Shown one piece after another: positions 53,625 through 63,977 of a DNA stretch of 64,000 nucleotides. Numbering within the stretch: position 1 is the stretch's first letter; each line of letters starts with the position of its first letter. The stretch covers positions 1-64,000 of the forward strand of contig NZ_QSEK01000008.1 in the NCBI RefSeq assembly GCF_003464165.1, written 5' to 3'. Made by a program: the position numbers and the translations under genes. Origin of the DNA: Eubacterium sp. AM49-13BH (GTDB taxonomy: Bacteria > Bacillota > Clostridia > Lachnospirales > Lachnospiraceae). The notes below the pieces were generated by a model that was not told the DNA's origin, searched no databases, and saw nothing but the letters and a program-made list of their open reading frames with translations.

Positions 53625-54788
53625 TTACTTAATAACTCTTACCTTGATAACACCTTCAATTGCTGAAAGCTCTTCAACTACTGCCTCTGGTGCAGATGCT
53701 TCAATATCTAAGAGAGAATATGCATAATCACCTCTTGACTGGTTAGCCATAGATGATATATTGATGCCTGCAGCACCAAGAACTGTTGTTATCTTACTGA
53801 TAACCGCTGGAACATTCTTGTGGCATACAGTAATTCTTCCTTTAGTTGCACATACTCCGCAATCACAGTTAGGGTAATTAACTGAATTGACAATATTACC
53901 GTTCTCGATAAAGTTTCTAAGCTCATTAACTGCCATAATAGCACAGTTATCTTCAGCTTCTGCTGTTGAAGCTCCAAGATGAGGAAGAACAATTGCTCCT
54001 TCCATCTTAGCTGTTGTTGGGTTAGGGAAATCTGAAACATAAGTCTTAACTCTTCCAGACTTAAGTGCCTCGCCGATAGCAGCTTCATCAACAAGTACAT
54101 CTCTTGCACAGTTGATAATTACTGTTCCATCCTGCATAAGGTCAAATGCTTCCTTATTAATCATTCCCTTAGTGCTGTCAAGTGCAGGAACATGAACTGT
54201 AATATAGTTACATTCCTTATAGATATCCTTAACATCAGATATGTACTTAACTTCACTTGAAAGATTCCATGCAGCCTTAACTGAAACATATGGGTCATAT
54301 CCGTATACTTCCATTCCAAGTGCTATAGCTGCATTGGCAACTAACTGTCCAATTGCTCCAAGACCGATGACACCAAGCTTCTTGCCCTTGATTTCCTGTC
54401 CTGCAAATGCTTTCTTAGCCTTCTCAGTTGCCTTGGCAATATCAGGGTCTTCTGCATTATCTGCAACCCACTTGTTACCACCGATTAAATCTCTTGATGC
54501 TAAAAGCATAGCTGCAATAACCTGTTCCTTGACTGCGTTAGCATTAGCTCCTGGTGTGTTGAATACAACAATACCTTCCTCTGCACATTTGTCAAGAGGA
54601 ATATTATTAACGCCAGCTCCTGCTCTTGCAATTGCAAGAAGATTATCACTAAGCTCCATATCATGCATCTTGGCACTTCTTACAAGTACAGCCTGTGCGT
54701 CTTCAAATGAGCTTTCTGTATTATACTCATCAGAAAAAAGCTTTAATCCGCAGGCTGCTATATTATTAAGACAATTAACATTAATCAT
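53625..54788 (-). CDS. serA: D-3-phosphoglycerate dehydrogenase
   Basis: First step of serine synthesis: oxidises 3-phosphoglycerate with NAD. 387 residues, the short form. NAD motif LGVIGLGAIGQLVA (near 138), substrate residues ARAGAGVNNI, catalytic Arg in INCARDVLVDEAA, and His in LPHLGASTAEAE. A C-terminal ACT domain (about 315-387) may bind serine for feedback. Its ATG overlaps the serC stop by one base (TAATG). Confidence 0.95.
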   Translation of the reverse strand: MINVNCLNNIAACGLKLFSDEYNTESSFEDAQAVLVRSAKMHDMELSDNLLAIARAGAGVNNIPLDKCAEEGIVVFNTPGANANAVKEQVIAAMLLASRDLIGGNKWVADNAEDPDIAKATEKAKKAFAGQEIKGKKLGVIGLGAIGQLVANAAIALGMEVYGYDPYVSVKAAWNLSSEVKYISDVKDIYKECNYITVHVPALDSTKGMINKEAFDLMQDGTVIINCARDVLVDEAAIGEALKSGRVKTYVSDFPNPTTAKMEGAIVLPHLGASTAEAEDNCAIMAVNELRNFIENGNIVNSVNYPNCDCGVCATKGRITVCHKNVPAVISKITTVLGAAGINISSMANQSRGDYAYSLLDIEASAPEAVVEELSAIEGVIKVRVIK

Positions 54789-55888
54789 TATGCATTCTCC
54801 TTCTCGAACTTCTTCATGAATTCAACAAGCTTCTCTACACCTTCGATTGGCATAGCATTGTAGATAGATGCTCTCATACCGCCAACTGTTCTGTGTCCCT
54901 TAAGGTTAACAAATCCTGCAGCTGCAGCTTCCTTAATGAACTTAGCTTCCATAGCATCCTTAGCTTCTTTATCTTCAATGTTGCATACAAAAGGTACATT
55001 CATAAGTGAACGGTCTTCCTTAACAACTGTTCCCATGAATAACTTGCTCTCATCAAGGAAATCATAAAGAATCTTAGCCTTCTTCTCATTGTGTTCCTTC
55101 ATTGCTGAAAGTCCACCCATTTTCTTAATCCACTTGAACACCTTGCCACAGATATAGATATTGTAGCATGGTGGTGTATTATAAAGAGAATCTGCATCTG
55201 CCTGTGTCTTCCACTTAAGCATTGTAGGAGTTCCTGGAAGAACGTCATCTGTTATAAGGTCTTCTCTGATAATAGCAATTACAACGCCTGCTGGTCCGAT
55301 GTTCTTCTGGACACCGCCGTATACAACGCCGTACTTAGTTACATCCATAGGTTCTGATAAGAAGCATGATGAAACATCTGATACAAGAATATGACCCTTA
55401 GTGTTAGGTAATGTCTTATACTTTGTTCCGTAAATTGTGTTGTTCTCACAGATATATACATAGTCAAGATCCTCTGGAATATCAAGATCTGAGCAGTCTG
55501 GAATATATGAAAATGTCTTGTCTGCTGATGAAGCAAGCTCAACAGCCTCTCCATATATCTTAGCTTCTGCAAATGCTTTCTTAGCCCACTGTCCTGTAAG
55601 GATATAACCTGCTTTCTTATTCTTCATAAGGTTCATAGGCACTTCAGCGAAGAACTGCGATGCACCACCCTGTAAAAATAACACCTTATAGTTATCCGGG
55701 ATGTTAAGAAGGTCTCTTAAATCCTTCTCTGCCTCTTTGATGATGTTGTCATAAACCTTGGATCTGTGGCTCATTTCCATTACCGACTGACCGCTTCCCT
55801 GGTAATCTAACATTTCATCTGCTGCTTCTTTGAGTACTTCCTCTGGTAAAACAGCTGGACCAGCGCTAAAGTTATAAACTCTACTCAC
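54788..55888 (-). CDS. serC: Phosphoserine aminotransferase
   Basis: PLP enzyme that converts 3-phosphohydroxypyruvate and glutamate to phosphoserine. It opens RVYNFSAGPAVLPEEVL, with FLQGGASQFFAEVP, then SDVSSCFLSEPMDV and the Schiff-base Lys in YGGVQKNIGPAG (near 194). 366 residues, normal. The start codon is GTG 55888, 8 bases after AGGAGG. A promoter (55924-55952) lies behind the ilvB stop. Co-translated with serA. Confidence 0.96.
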   Translation of the reverse strand: MSRVYNFSAGPAVLPEEVLKEAADEMLDYQGSGQSVMEMSHRSKVYDNIIKEAEKDLRDLLNIPDNYKVLFLQGGASQFFAEVPMNLMKNKKAGYILTGQWAKKAFAEAKIYGEAVELASSADKTFSYIPDCSDLDIPEDLDYVYICENNTIYGTKYKTLPNTKGHILVSDVSSCFLSEPMDVTKYGVVYGGVQKNIGPAGVVIAIIREDLITDDVLPGTPTMLKWKTQADADSLYNTPPCYNIYICGKVFKWIKKMGGLSAMKEHNEKKAKILYDFLDESKLFMGTVVKEDRSLMNVPFVCNIEDKEAKDAMEAKFIKEAAAAGFVNLKGHRTVGGMRASIYNAMPIEGVEKLVEFMKKFEKENA

Positions 55889-55923
55889 CTTTTCTTCCTC
55901 CTAAAATATAAATATTAAGAACT

Positions 55924-55952
55924 ATTTTAGTCCTTTATCACATTAAAGTCAA
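55924..55952 (-). promoter_or_regulatory. serC-serA promoter
   Basis: Minus strand: -35 TTGACT (55947-55952), 17-base spacer, -10 TAAAAT (55924-55929). It lies in the 72-base gap after ilvB and makes serC-serA independent of the ilv transcript. Confidence 0.75.
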
Positions 55953-55960
55953 TATATGAA

Positions 55961-57642
55961 TTATTTCTTGTTATTAAGGTCTTCTCTATCGAATGCCTCT
56001 GAGATTGCAGCCCCCGGTGAAACCATAGGGAATACCTTGTCTTCTCTGTCAATATGACAGTCAATAACACATGGAATATTGAGTTCGATTGCTTCTTTAA
56101 ATGCTTTCTCAAACTCCTCTATTGTATCAACACTGTAAGCCTTGGCTCCCATTCCTTCTGAAACCTTAACAAAATCCACCTGATCATCAAGAACTGTAGC
56201 TGAATATCTCTTGCCATAGAAAAGATCCTGCCACTGTCTAACCATACCAAGTACATGGTTATTAAATATAACTTCAATAATAGGAATGTTATATCTGGTT
56301 GCTGTTGCAACTTCATTCATATTCATACGGAAGCAGCCATCACCTGCAATATTAACAACTGTCTTATCCTTACGTCCAACCTTGGCACCTATACATGCAC
56401 CAAGACCATAACCCATAGTTCCAAGTCCGCCTGATGTAAGAAGTGTTCTTGGCTCTTTGAACTTATAATGCTGTGCAGCCCACATCTGATGCTGTCCAAC
56501 ATCTGTTGTAATAATTGCATCGCCATTTGTAATCTCGTATATCTTCTCCATGATAAGAGGTCCGTTAAGAATATCTCTGTTATATCTCATAGGATAATCA
56601 AGCTTGTAAGACTTGATGTGTTCCATCCAGTCTGAGTGGTCCTGATTATCTAACTTATCATTGATTCTCTTAAGAATCTCTTTAGCATCTCCGAGTACAT
56701 ATGCATCTGTCCTGACATTTTTGTTAATCTCAGCTGCATCAACATCAAACTGCAGAATCTTTGCATTCTTAGCGAATTTCTTAGTATTTCCAGTAACACG
56801 GTCTGAGATCTTGCACCAACCACGATAAGAAGATCACACTCTGAAACTCCGTAGTTAGATGTCTTAGTACCATGCATACCAAGCATTCCTGTATATCTTT
56901 CATTAGATCCGTCAAATGCGCCCTTACCCATAAGTGAGTCACATACCGGTGCATCAACCTTCTCAACAAACTTCTTAAGTTCATCAGATGCCTCTGATAT
57001 AACTGCTCCGCCACCAACAAATACATATGGCTTCTTAGCTTTCTTAATAAGTGTTACAGCCTTGTCAATATCTTCTTCCTTAATGCTTGCTGTAATTCTG
57101 TCTACAGGCTTTGGAACTCTTGGTGAGTACTCACACTCTGCTGCTGTTACATCCTTAGTAACATCAACTAATACCGGACCCGGTCTTCCTTCCTTGGCAA
57201 TTCTGAAAGCATTTCTTAATGTCTTGGCAAGGTCCTTTACATTCTTAACAATATAGCTGTGCTTTGTAATTGGCATTGTAACACCCGCTATATCAATCTC
57301 CTGAAAGCTGTCTCTTCCAAGAAGAGGAACTGTTACATTACATGTAATTGCAACCATAGGAACTGAATCCATATATGCAGTTGCAATACCTGTTACAAGG
57401 TTAGTCGCTCCTGGACCTGATGTTGCAAAACATACACCAACTTTACCTGTTGCTCTTGCATATCCATCAGCAGCGTGCGATGCACCCTGCTCATGTGATG
57501 TAAGAATATGAGTTATCTCATCTGAATGCTTATAAAGAGCATCATATACATTAAGAATAGCTCCACCAGGGTATCCAAATATTGTATCAACGCCCTGTTC
57601 TTTCAAGCATTCAACAATTATCTCTGAACCATTTAACTTCAT
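55961..57642 (-). pseudogene. ilvB: Acetolactate synthase large subunit, frameshifted
   Basis: TPP and FAD enzyme, first common step of valine, leucine and isoleucine synthesis. N-terminal part: FGYPGGAILNVYDAL, HEQGASHAADGYARATG (catalytic Glu), SGPGATNLVTGIATAYMDSVPM. The frame is lost at about 56808-56812, just after CDLLIVVGAR; the other frame resumes with SDRVTGNTKKFAKNAKI and runs through TTDVGQHQMWAAQHY and NIAGDGCFRMNMNE (TPP) to 55961. One missing T in the expected ARF codon explains it. Repaired length is 560 residues, exactly in frame. The frame pieces are 56650-57642 and about 55961-56806. A loss would need another AHAS elsewhere; no ilvN follows. Confidence 0.88.
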
Positions 57643-57692
57643 TTATCTTCTCCTGATTTCTCTTTAATGTCTTTTTATAATTATATTAAATA

Positions 57693-59366
57693 TTACTCAT
57701 CTGCTGAACTTTTAAGAATAGCTCCTCTGTTTCCTGATGTAACGAGTGAAGCATATCTCTTTAAGTATCCTGTTGTTACCTTAGGTTCTCTTGGCTGCCA
57801 CTTAGCCTTTCTTGCAGCAAGCTCTTCATCTGAAACCTTAAGCTCAAGTTTAAGTCCCGGAATATCAATGCTGATGATATCTCCTTCTTCAACTAAAGCA
57901 ATAGGTCCGCCAACAGCAGCCTCTGGTGATACATGACCAATAGAAGCTCCACGGCTTGCACCTGAGAATCGTCCATCTGTAATAAGAGCAACCGATGAGC
58001 CAAGTCCCATACCTGCAATGGCTGATGTAGGATTAAGCATTTCTCTCATACCAGGACCGCCCTTAGGACCTTCGTAACGGATAACAACTACATCACCTTC
58101 AACAATCTTACCACCCTTAATAGCAGCAATTGCATCTTCTTCTGAATCAAATACTCTTGCCGGTCCTTCATGTACAAGCATCTCTGGAACAACTGCTGAA
58201 CGCTTGACTACTGATCCGTCTGGTGCAAGATTTCCTGAAAGAACTGCAAGACCACCTGTCTTACTGTATGCATTATCAACTGTTCTTATGACTTCAGGAT
58301 TACGGTTGTATGCTGTTGCTATACACTCTCCGATTGTCTTTCCTGAAACTGTCATGCAGTCTGTATTAAGAAGTCCGATATCAGCAAGCTCTTTCATAAC
58401 TGCATATACACCGCCTGCTTCATTAAGGTCTTCCATGTATGTTGGACCTGCTGGTGCAAGATGGCAGAGATTAGGAGTCTTTTCGCTTATTGGGTTAGCG
58501 AATTTGATATCAAAATCAAATCCTATCTCATGTGCAATAGCTGGAAGGTGAAGCATTGAATTAGTAGAACATCCAAGTGCCATATCTACTGTAAGGGCAT
58601 TCATAATAGAATCCTTAGTGATGATATCTCTTGCTGTGATTCCCTTATTAACCATATCCATAACAGCCATGCCTGCGTGCTTTGCAAGCTTGATTCTCTC
58701 TGAATATACGGCTGGAATTGTACCATTGCCGCGAAGTCCCATACCAAGTGCCTCTGTAAGGCAGTTCATTGAATTGGCTGTGTACATGCCTGAACATGAA
58801 CCACATGTTGGGCATACCTTTTCCTCAAACTCAAGTACATCTTCCTCTGTCATTGTTCCTGCGGCATATGAACCAACAGCCTCAAACATTGAAGAAAGGC
58901 TTCTCTTCTTACCCTTAACATGACCTGCAAGCATTGGTCCGCCTGATACGAATACAGTTGGAAGATTAAGTCTTGCTGCTGCCATTAAAAGTCCTGGAAC
59001 ATTCTTATCACAGTTAGGAACCATTACAAGTCCGTCAAACTGATGTGCAATTGCCATACACTCTGTTGAATCTGCAATTAAATCTCTTGTTACTAAAGAA
59101 TATTTCATTCCGACATGTCCCATTGCAATACCATCACACACTGCAATAGCCGGGAATACTACAGGCACACCGCCTGCCTCAGCAACTCCTAATTTAACTG
59201 CATTGACAATCTTATCAATATTCATATGACCTGGTACTATCTCATTATAAGAGCTTACAATACCAATCATAGGTTTCTTCATCTCTTCTGCTGTGAAGCC
59301 AAGTGCATTAAAAAGGCTTCGTGCAGGTGCCTGCTGCATACCACTTCTGGCGTTATCACTTATCAT
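57693..59366 (-). CDS. ilvD: Dihydroxy-acid dehydratase
   Basis: 557 residues. Dehydrates dihydroxy acids to the keto acids of valine and isoleucine, using an Fe-S cluster. Cluster ligands: [11 protein letters not shown] and [19 protein letters not shown]. Other motifs: [15 protein letters not shown], the metal site [12 protein letters not shown] and the C-terminal [19 protein letters not shown]. Normal length. Between leuB and ilvB with gaps of about 35 and 50 bases, in one transcript. Confidence 0.97.
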   Translation of the reverse strand: MISDNARSGMQQAPARSLFNALGFTAEEMKKPMIGIVSSYNEIVPGHMNIDKIVNAVKLGVAEAGGVPVVFPAIAVCDGIAMGHVGMKYSLVTRDLIADSTECMAIAHQFDGLVMVPNCDKNVPGLLMAAARLNLPTVFVSGGPMLAGHVKGKKRSLSSMFEAVGSYAAGTMTEEDVLEFEEKVCPTCGSCSGMYTANSMNCLTEALGMGLRGNGTIPAVYSERIKLAKHAGMAVMDMVNKGITARDIITKDSIMNALTVDMALGCSTNSMLHLPAIAHEIGFDFDIKFANPISEKTPNLCHLAPAGPTYMEDLNEAGGVYAVMKELADIGLLNTDCMTVSGKTIGECIATAYNRNPEVIRTVDNAYSKTGGLAVLSGNLAPDGSVVKRSAVVPEMLVHEGPARVFDSEEDAIAAIKGGKIVEGDVVVIRYEGPKGGPGMREMLNPTSAIAGMGLGSSVALITDGRFSGASRGASIGHVSPEAAVGGPIALVEEGDIISIDIPGLKLELKVSDEELAARKAKWQPREPKVTTGYLKRYASLVTSGNRGAILKSSADE

Positions 59367-59401
59367 AGCTTATCTCCTTAATATGTATTATTTAAAATGT
59401 A

Positions 59402-60484
59402 TTAAACTCTCTCTGCGATTAAGTCGCCCATCTTGTCAGTTCCTACAAGTGTGCATCCTTCTGACATAATATCAGTTGTTCTGTAGCCTTCCTTTAAAAC
59501 GGCTGCGACTGCTGCTTCAATAGCATCTGCTTCCTTGTCAAGATCAAGTGAGTATCTTAACATCATGGCTGCACTGAGAATTGTAGCAATTGGATTAGCA
59601 ACATTCTTTCCTGCAATATCAGGTGCTGAACCATGGCTTGGCTCATAAAGACCTAACTTAGTCTTATTAAGGCTTGCACTTGATAACATTCCGATTGAAC
59701 CTGTTATCATACTTGCCTCATCTGATAATATGTCTCCAAACATGTTCTCAGTAAGAATAACATCGAACTGTCCAGGATTCATAACAAGCTGCATAGCACA
59801 GTTATCTACAAGCATGTCTGAAACTTCAACTTCCGGATAATCCTTTGCAACCTCATGTACAATCTTTCTCCAGAGTCTTGAAGAATCAAGAACATTTGCC
59901 TTATCAACGCTTGTTACTTTCTTTCTTCTCTTCATTGCAATCTCAAATCCCTTAATTGCAATTCTTCTGATTTCTTCTTCGTTGTATGTAAGTGTATCAA
60001 CGGCTGTCTCCAATCCGTCAATTTCCTTAGTATATCTATCACCAAAGTAAAGGCCGCCTGTAAGCTCTCTCATAATAACCATATCAAATCCATCACCGAT
60101 TATTTCTTCCTTTAATGGACACGCTGCCTTAAGTTCATCATAAAGATATGCCGGACGTAAATTAGCAAAAAGTCCTAATTCCTTACGAATCTTTAAAAGT
60201 CCCGCTTCTGGTCTTAAATTAGGTGCAACATCATACCACTTGGAATTACCCACATTGCCTCCAACTGCTCCAAGAAGTACAGCATCAGATGCTTTAGCTG
60301 TTGCTACTGCTTCATCTGTAAGTGGAACGCCATACTCATCAATTGAACATCCCCCCATAAGAATCTTGGTATAATCGAACTTGTGACCGTATTTGTCAGC
60401 TACACTGTCAAGTACTTTAACAGCCTCTCTGACGATTTCTGGCCCTATTCCATCACCTGGAATTAAAGTTATTCTGCTTTCCAT
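59402..60484 (-). CDS. leuB: 3-isopropylmalate dehydrogenase
   Basis: 360 residues. Oxidative decarboxylation of 3-isopropylmalate in leucine synthesis with NAD. Motifs: [64 protein letters not shown] and [13 protein letters not shown]. First gene of leuB-ilvD-ilvB; leuA, leuC and leuD are not nearby. AAGGGG precedes the ATG. A promoter stands 40 bases upstream. No T-box or leader peptide is visible in its short leader. Confidence 0.97.
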   Translation of the reverse strand: MESRITLIPGDGIGPEIVREAVKVLDSVADKYGHKFDYTKILMGGCSIDEYGVPLTDEAVATAKASDAVLLGAVGGNVGNSKWYDVAPNLRPEAGLLKIRKELGLFANLRPAYLYDELKAACPLKEEIIGDGFDMVIMRELTGGLYFGDRYTKEIDGLETAVDTLTYNEEEIRRIAIKGFEIAMKRRKKVTSVDKANVLDSSRLWRKIVHEVAKDYPEVEVSDMLVDNCAMQLVMNPGQFDVILTENMFGDILSDEASMITGSIGMLSSASLNKTKLGLYEPSHGSAPDIAGKNVANPIATILSAAMMLRYSLDLDKEADAIEAAVAAVLKEGYRTTDIMSEGCTLVGTDKMGDLIAERV

Positions 60485-60523
60485 AAACCTTTACCCCTTT
60501 TTCATATGATAATTCAATTTAAT

Positions 60524-60552
60524 ATGATATAACATTTGCACAACATTTTCAA
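60524..60552 (-). promoter_or_regulatory. leuB-ilvD-ilvB promoter
   Basis: Minus strand: -35 TTGAAA (60547-60552), 17-base spacer, -10 TATCAT (60524-60529). It begins at the T run of the yajC terminator. Confidence 0.6.
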
Positions 60553-60553
60553 T

Positions 60554-60599
60554 AAAAAAAGGATTCCTGACCAGACAAATGTGTCTGACCCGGAACCCT
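60554..60599 (-). terminator. Intrinsic terminator after yajC
   Basis: Long imperfect stem: AGG/CCT, TTCC/GGAA and TCAGACA/TGTCTGG-like pairs around a short loop (60561-60599), followed on the minus strand by seven T. It separates yajC from leuB. Confidence 0.8.
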
Positions 60600-60620
60600 G
60601 CTTTAATTAATTGCCTTTAA

Positions 60621-60908
60621 TTATTCTGCTGATGTGCTGTCTGATGGTTTCTCAACCTGAGCAATTGCCTTCTTCTGCATTGAGATACGACAGTTCTTGT
60701 TGTTACCAAATTCTACGATTACATCATCATCTGATATATCGATAAGAACACCATAGAAACCGCTTGTTGTAAGAACATAATCACCGATTTCCATAGAATC
60801 CATAAGTTCCTGCTGACGCTTCTGTTCCTTCTTCTGTGGCTTGATTGCCATGAAATACATCATTGCACCAATAATTACGACATAAAAAACTATGATAGCA
60901 ATATTCAT
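60621..60908 (-). CDS. yajC: Preprotein translocase subunit YajC
   Basis: 95 residues. One membrane helix (about 3-22, IAIIVFYVVIIGAMMYFMAI) followed by KPQKKEQKRQQELMDSMEIGDYVLTTSGFYG, the family signature. Accessory to SecDF at the Sec translocon. It follows tgt, the widely conserved tgt-yajC order. GGAGG lies ahead of the ATG and a promoter of its own stands at 60949-60977. Confidence 0.95.
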   Translation of the reverse strand: MNIAIIVFYVVIIGAMMYFMAIKPQKKEQKRQQELMDSMEIGDYVLTTSGFYGVLIDISDDDVIVEFGNNKNCRISMQKKAIAQVEKPSDSTSAE

Positions 60909-60948
60909 TGATACTCCTCCTTAAAAATGTCTCTTTCAAACTTAACAT

Positions 60949-60977
60949 ATAATACATAATTGAGAGCTGCTTGTCTA
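60949..60977 (-). promoter_or_regulatory. Possible yajC promoter
   Basis: Minus strand: -35 TAGACA (60972-60977), 17-base spacer, -10 TATTAT (60949-60954), inside the 112-base tgt-yajC gap. Confidence 0.55.
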
Positions 60978-61020
60978 CCTCAAAATGTATTTTTAACAAA
61001 ATATTTATAAACATACAGCA

Positions 61021-62157
61021 TTACTGCTTATCATATGTCTTCATCTGGTATAATGCCTCTTCCTTGAAGCCTGCATATCTTCCTTCTTCAATCGCAGCTC
61101 TTATGTCTGTCATGAGATGGTTGTAGTAGTAAAGATTATGAAGAACGCACAGACGCATTCCTAGCATTTCCTTAGCCTTAAGAAGATGCCTTACATATGC
61201 TCTTGAATAATTCTGACAGCATGGACATCCACAGCCTTCTTCAATTGGTGCTGTATCTGTTTCATACTTTGCATTGAAAAGATTAATCTTTCCAAACTTA
61301 GTATACACATGTCCATGGCGACCGTTTCTTGAAGGATATACACAGTCGAAGAAATCAATTCCTCTGTCCACTGCCTCTAATATATTGGCAGGTGTTCCCA
61401 CTCCCATAAGATATGTCGGCTTGTCCTTTGGAAGATATGGCACTACATTATCAAGTACATCATACATTTCCTCATGTGTTTCACCAACAGCAAGCCCGCC
61501 TACTGCATAACCATCAAGATCTAACTCTGATATTCTCTTGGCGTGGTCAATTCTTATATCATTAAATACGCCACCCTGATCTATACCAAAAAGCATCTGA
61601 TCAGGATTAACCGTATCAGGAAGTGAGTTCAGTCTTGCCATCTCTTTCTTGCAACGCTCTAACCAGCGGTATGTTCTGTCAACAGAATTCTGGATATACT
61701 TTCTGTCAGCCTTTGCCGGCGCACATTCGTCAAATGCCATTGCGATTGTTGAACCAAGATTAGACTGTATCTGCATGCTTTCCTCTGGTCCCATGAATAT
61801 CTTATGTCCGTCAATATGTGACTGGAAAGTAACGCCTTCTTCTTTAATCTTACGGAGTCCTGCAAGTGAAAACACCTGAAATCCGCCCGAATCTGTAAGA
61901 ATCGGTTTATTCCAGTTCATGAACTTATGAAGTCCTCCAAGCTGCTTAATAATCTTATCTCCCGGTCTTACATGAAGATGGTAAGTGTTAGATAATTCTA
62001 TCTGCGTTCCTATCTGCTGTAAATCAGTTGTCGCAACTGCGCCTTTAATAGCCGCAACTGTTCCGACATTCATAAATACAGGTGTCTGCACAGTTCCATG
62101 TACTGTTGTGAACTCTGCTCTTTTTGCCCTGCCATCCGTCTTTAAAATTTTATACAT
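61021..62157 (-). CDS. tgt: tRNA-guanine transglycosylase (queuine/preQ1)
   Basis: 378 residues. Exchanges G34 for preQ1 in tRNAs of the GUN anticodon group, an early step of queuosine formation. Catalytic Asp in LTDSGGFQVFSL (near 91) and in DFFDCVYPSRNGRHG (near 262), GGLAVGE substrate loop, and a zinc site CGCPCC...H near 305-335. 378 residues is the normal bacterial length. It follows aroC by 11 bases. Confidence 0.97.
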   Translation of the reverse strand: MYKILKTDGRAKRAEFTTVHGTVQTPVFMNVGTVAAIKGAVATTDLQQIGTQIELSNTYHLHVRPGDKIIKQLGGLHKFMNWNKPILTDSGGFQVFSLAGLRKIKEEGVTFQSHIDGHKIFMGPEESMQIQSNLGSTIAMAFDECAPAKADRKYIQNSVDRTYRWLERCKKEMARLNSLPDTVNPDQMLFGIDQGGVFNDIRIDHAKRISELDLDGYAVGGLAVGETHEEMYDVLDNVVPYLPKDKPTYLMGVGTPANILEAVDRGIDFFDCVYPSRNGRHGHVYTKFGKINLFNAKYETDTAPIEEGCGCPCCQNYSRAYVRHLLKAKEMLGMRLCVLHNLYYYNHLMTDIRAAIEEGRYAGFKEEALYQMKTYDKQ

Positions 62158-62168
62158 ATCTGCTCCTT

Positions 62169-63269
62169 TTATTTTCTGTAAAACTCTTTAACTCTGTCCA
62201 TTCTTGCCGTCATATTGTCAAATATCAGGTCAACAAGTGTAAGTGCTGTCATAGCTTCAACCACAACAACTGCTCTTGGAACTATCATAGGGTCGTGTCT
62301 TCCTTTGATTGAAACCTCGATATCCTCACCCTGCTTATTAACAGTTTCCTGCAATGCACTAATTGAAGGTGTCGGTTTTACCGCTGCCCTGAACACAAGC
62401 TCATCACCGTCGCTTATTCCGCCAAGCACTCCTCCGCTGTGATTAGTCAGCTTGCCAACCCTGCCATCCTTCATTACGAATTCATCATTATTATACTTTC
62501 CTGTAACTTTAGCCGCTTCAAAACCGTCTCCAATCTCAAAGCCTTTGACAGCCCCGATTGACATTATTGCCTTGGCAAGATTAGCATCAAGCTTTTCAAA
62601 TGTAGGATTGCCAATTCCAGTCATCATGCCTGTAACCCTGCATTCAATGACACCACCGATTGAATCTCCAACTGACATCTTGCTCTCTGCAAAAGCCTTA
62701 ACCTTCTCTGCAGCTTCCTTATCAGGCATGTTAAATGCGTTATTATCTCTTTCAGCTATATCAAACTTATCGTAATCAATGCCAATTCCACCGATTTCTT
62801 TAGCATATGCTGTAATATTAATTCCAAGCTCTTTAAGAATCTTCATAGCGATTGCACCGGCTGCAACTCTTCCGATAGTTTCTCTTCCAGAACTTCTTCC
62901 TCCGCCTCTGTAATCCCTGAATCCGAATTTCTCGTCAAATGTATAATCAGCATGTCCCGGTCTGTAATAATTAGCTATCTCTGAATAGTCAGCAGACCTC
63001 TGTGTCTTATTATATACTGCAAGTGATATTGGAGTCCCGGTAGTCTTGCCTTCAAATACACCTGAAAGAATATGTACCTCATCATCTTCCTTTCTTGGTG
63101 TAGTAAACTTTGACTGTCCCGGTTTTCTTCTGTCTAACTGTTCCTGAATATCTTCCTCACAAAGAGGCAGACCTGCAGGACATCCGTCAATTACAACTCC
63201 AAGTCCTTCTCCATGCGACTCTCCCCATGTTGATATCTTAAATATATTTCCAAACACTGAACCTGCCAT
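62169..63269 (-). CDS. aroC: Chorismate synthase
   Basis: 366 residues. Last step of the shikimate pathway: EPSP to chorismate with reduced FMN. Motifs: GESHGEGLGVVIDGCPAGLPL at the start, GHADYTFDEKFGFRDYRGGGRSSGRETIGR, and near the end IKGRHDPMIVPRAVVVVEAM. Normal length. AGGAG precedes the ATG. It begins the aroC-tgt message under the promoter at 63302-63331. Chorismate also supplies prephenate, the cosubstrate of the TrhP pathway. Confidence 0.97.
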   Translation of the reverse strand: MAGSVFGNIFKISTWGESHGEGLGVVIDGCPAGLPLCEEDIQEQLDRRKPGQSKFTTPRKEDDEVHILSGVFEGKTTGTPISLAVYNKTQRSADYSEIANYYRPGHADYTFDEKFGFRDYRGGGRSSGRETIGRVAAGAIAMKILKELGINITAYAKEIGGIGIDYDKFDIAERDNNAFNMPDKEAAEKVKAFAESKMSVGDSIGGVIECRVTGMMTGIGNPTFEKLDANLAKAIMSIGAVKGFEIGDGFEAAKVTGKYNNDEFVMKDGRVGKLTNHSGGVLGGISDGDELVFRAAVKPTPSISALQETVNKQGEDIEVSIKGRHDPMIVPRAVVVVEAMTALTLVDLIFDNMTARMDRVKEFYRK

Positions 63270-63301
63270 AATATATTCTCCTCATCTTTTCAATAGGATT
63301 T

Positions 63302-63331
63302 ATTTTAACATATTAAAATATATATCATCAA
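63302..63331 (-). promoter_or_regulatory. aroC promoter
   Basis: Minus strand: -35 TTGATG (63326-63331), 18-base spacer, -10 TAAAAT (63302-63307) with a TGn extension. About 30 bases upstream of the -35 the glycosyltransferase remnant begins. Confidence 0.6.
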
Positions 63332-63356
63332 GCAAAACCCCAATTTATTAATTTAT

Positions 63357-63977
63357 ACATATGGAAGAATAACAAGCTTTGTTCCTAACGGAGTTAATAA
63401 ACCAGAATTAATAGAACCAGAAGAGATAAAGGCATACGGCCTTGAGAAAGATTCATACATCCTGTATCTTGGAAGACTTGTTCCAGAGAAAGGAATAAGA
63501 TATCTTATTACAGCATTTAAGAATGTTAAGACAGATAAGAAGCTGGTTATAGCCGGTGGCGCAAGTGATACAGATGCATTTGCCGAGACGCTTAAGCAGC
63601 TGGCGAAGGACGATGACAGGATAATCTTCACAGGATTTGTACAGGGCAGGATGCTGGACGAGCTATATAGCAATGCCTACATATATACATTGCCATCAGA
63701 CCTTGAAGGCATGCCACTCAGCCTGCTTGAAGCAATGAGCTACGGTAACTGCTGTCTTGTGTCTGATATTGAAGAGTGTGCGTCAGTAGTAGAAGAAAGG
63801 GCAGTTGTATTCAAGAAATCAGATGTGAATGACCTGACAGCAAGATTGCAGGAAATGTGTGATGATGCCGACATGGTCAGTGAATATAAGAAAAATGCAT
63901 CGCAGTTCATATGTGATAAATACAACTGGGATAATGTTGTCCAGACTACAGAACATCTATATAGAGGAGATAAGTAA
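63357..63977 (+). pseudogene. Glycosyltransferase family 4, C-terminal part only (5' truncated)
   Basis: The plus-strand frame is open from 63309, but recognisable sequence starts at about TYGRITSFVPNGV (63357). Then come YILYLGRLVPEKGIRYLI, KKLVIAGGASD, DRIIFTGFVQG and LPSDLEGMPLSLLEAMSYG with the Glu-x7-Glu of GT4 enzymes. The whole N-terminal acceptor domain (about 170 residues) is missing. No start codon with a binding site precedes the match; the first ATG with content is at 63651. It is the C-terminal GT-B domain of a sugar transferase for exopolysaccharide or capsule. Its stop overlaps the next start. Confidence 0.8.

Noticed and set aside
56800..56815. Programmed frameshifting in ilvB
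   Set aside because: There is no slippery heptamer at AGATCTCAG and AHAS is not known to use recoding; a lost base is simpler.
60485..60620. T-box or leucine attenuator before leuB
   Set aside because: The leader is only about 35-40 bases, with no specifier stem, no leucine-codon peptide and no antiterminator; the hairpin there ends yajC.
63353..63673. A 106-codon minus-strand frame at the right edge
   Set aside because: It is antisense to the well-supported glycosyltransferase domain and has no family features.
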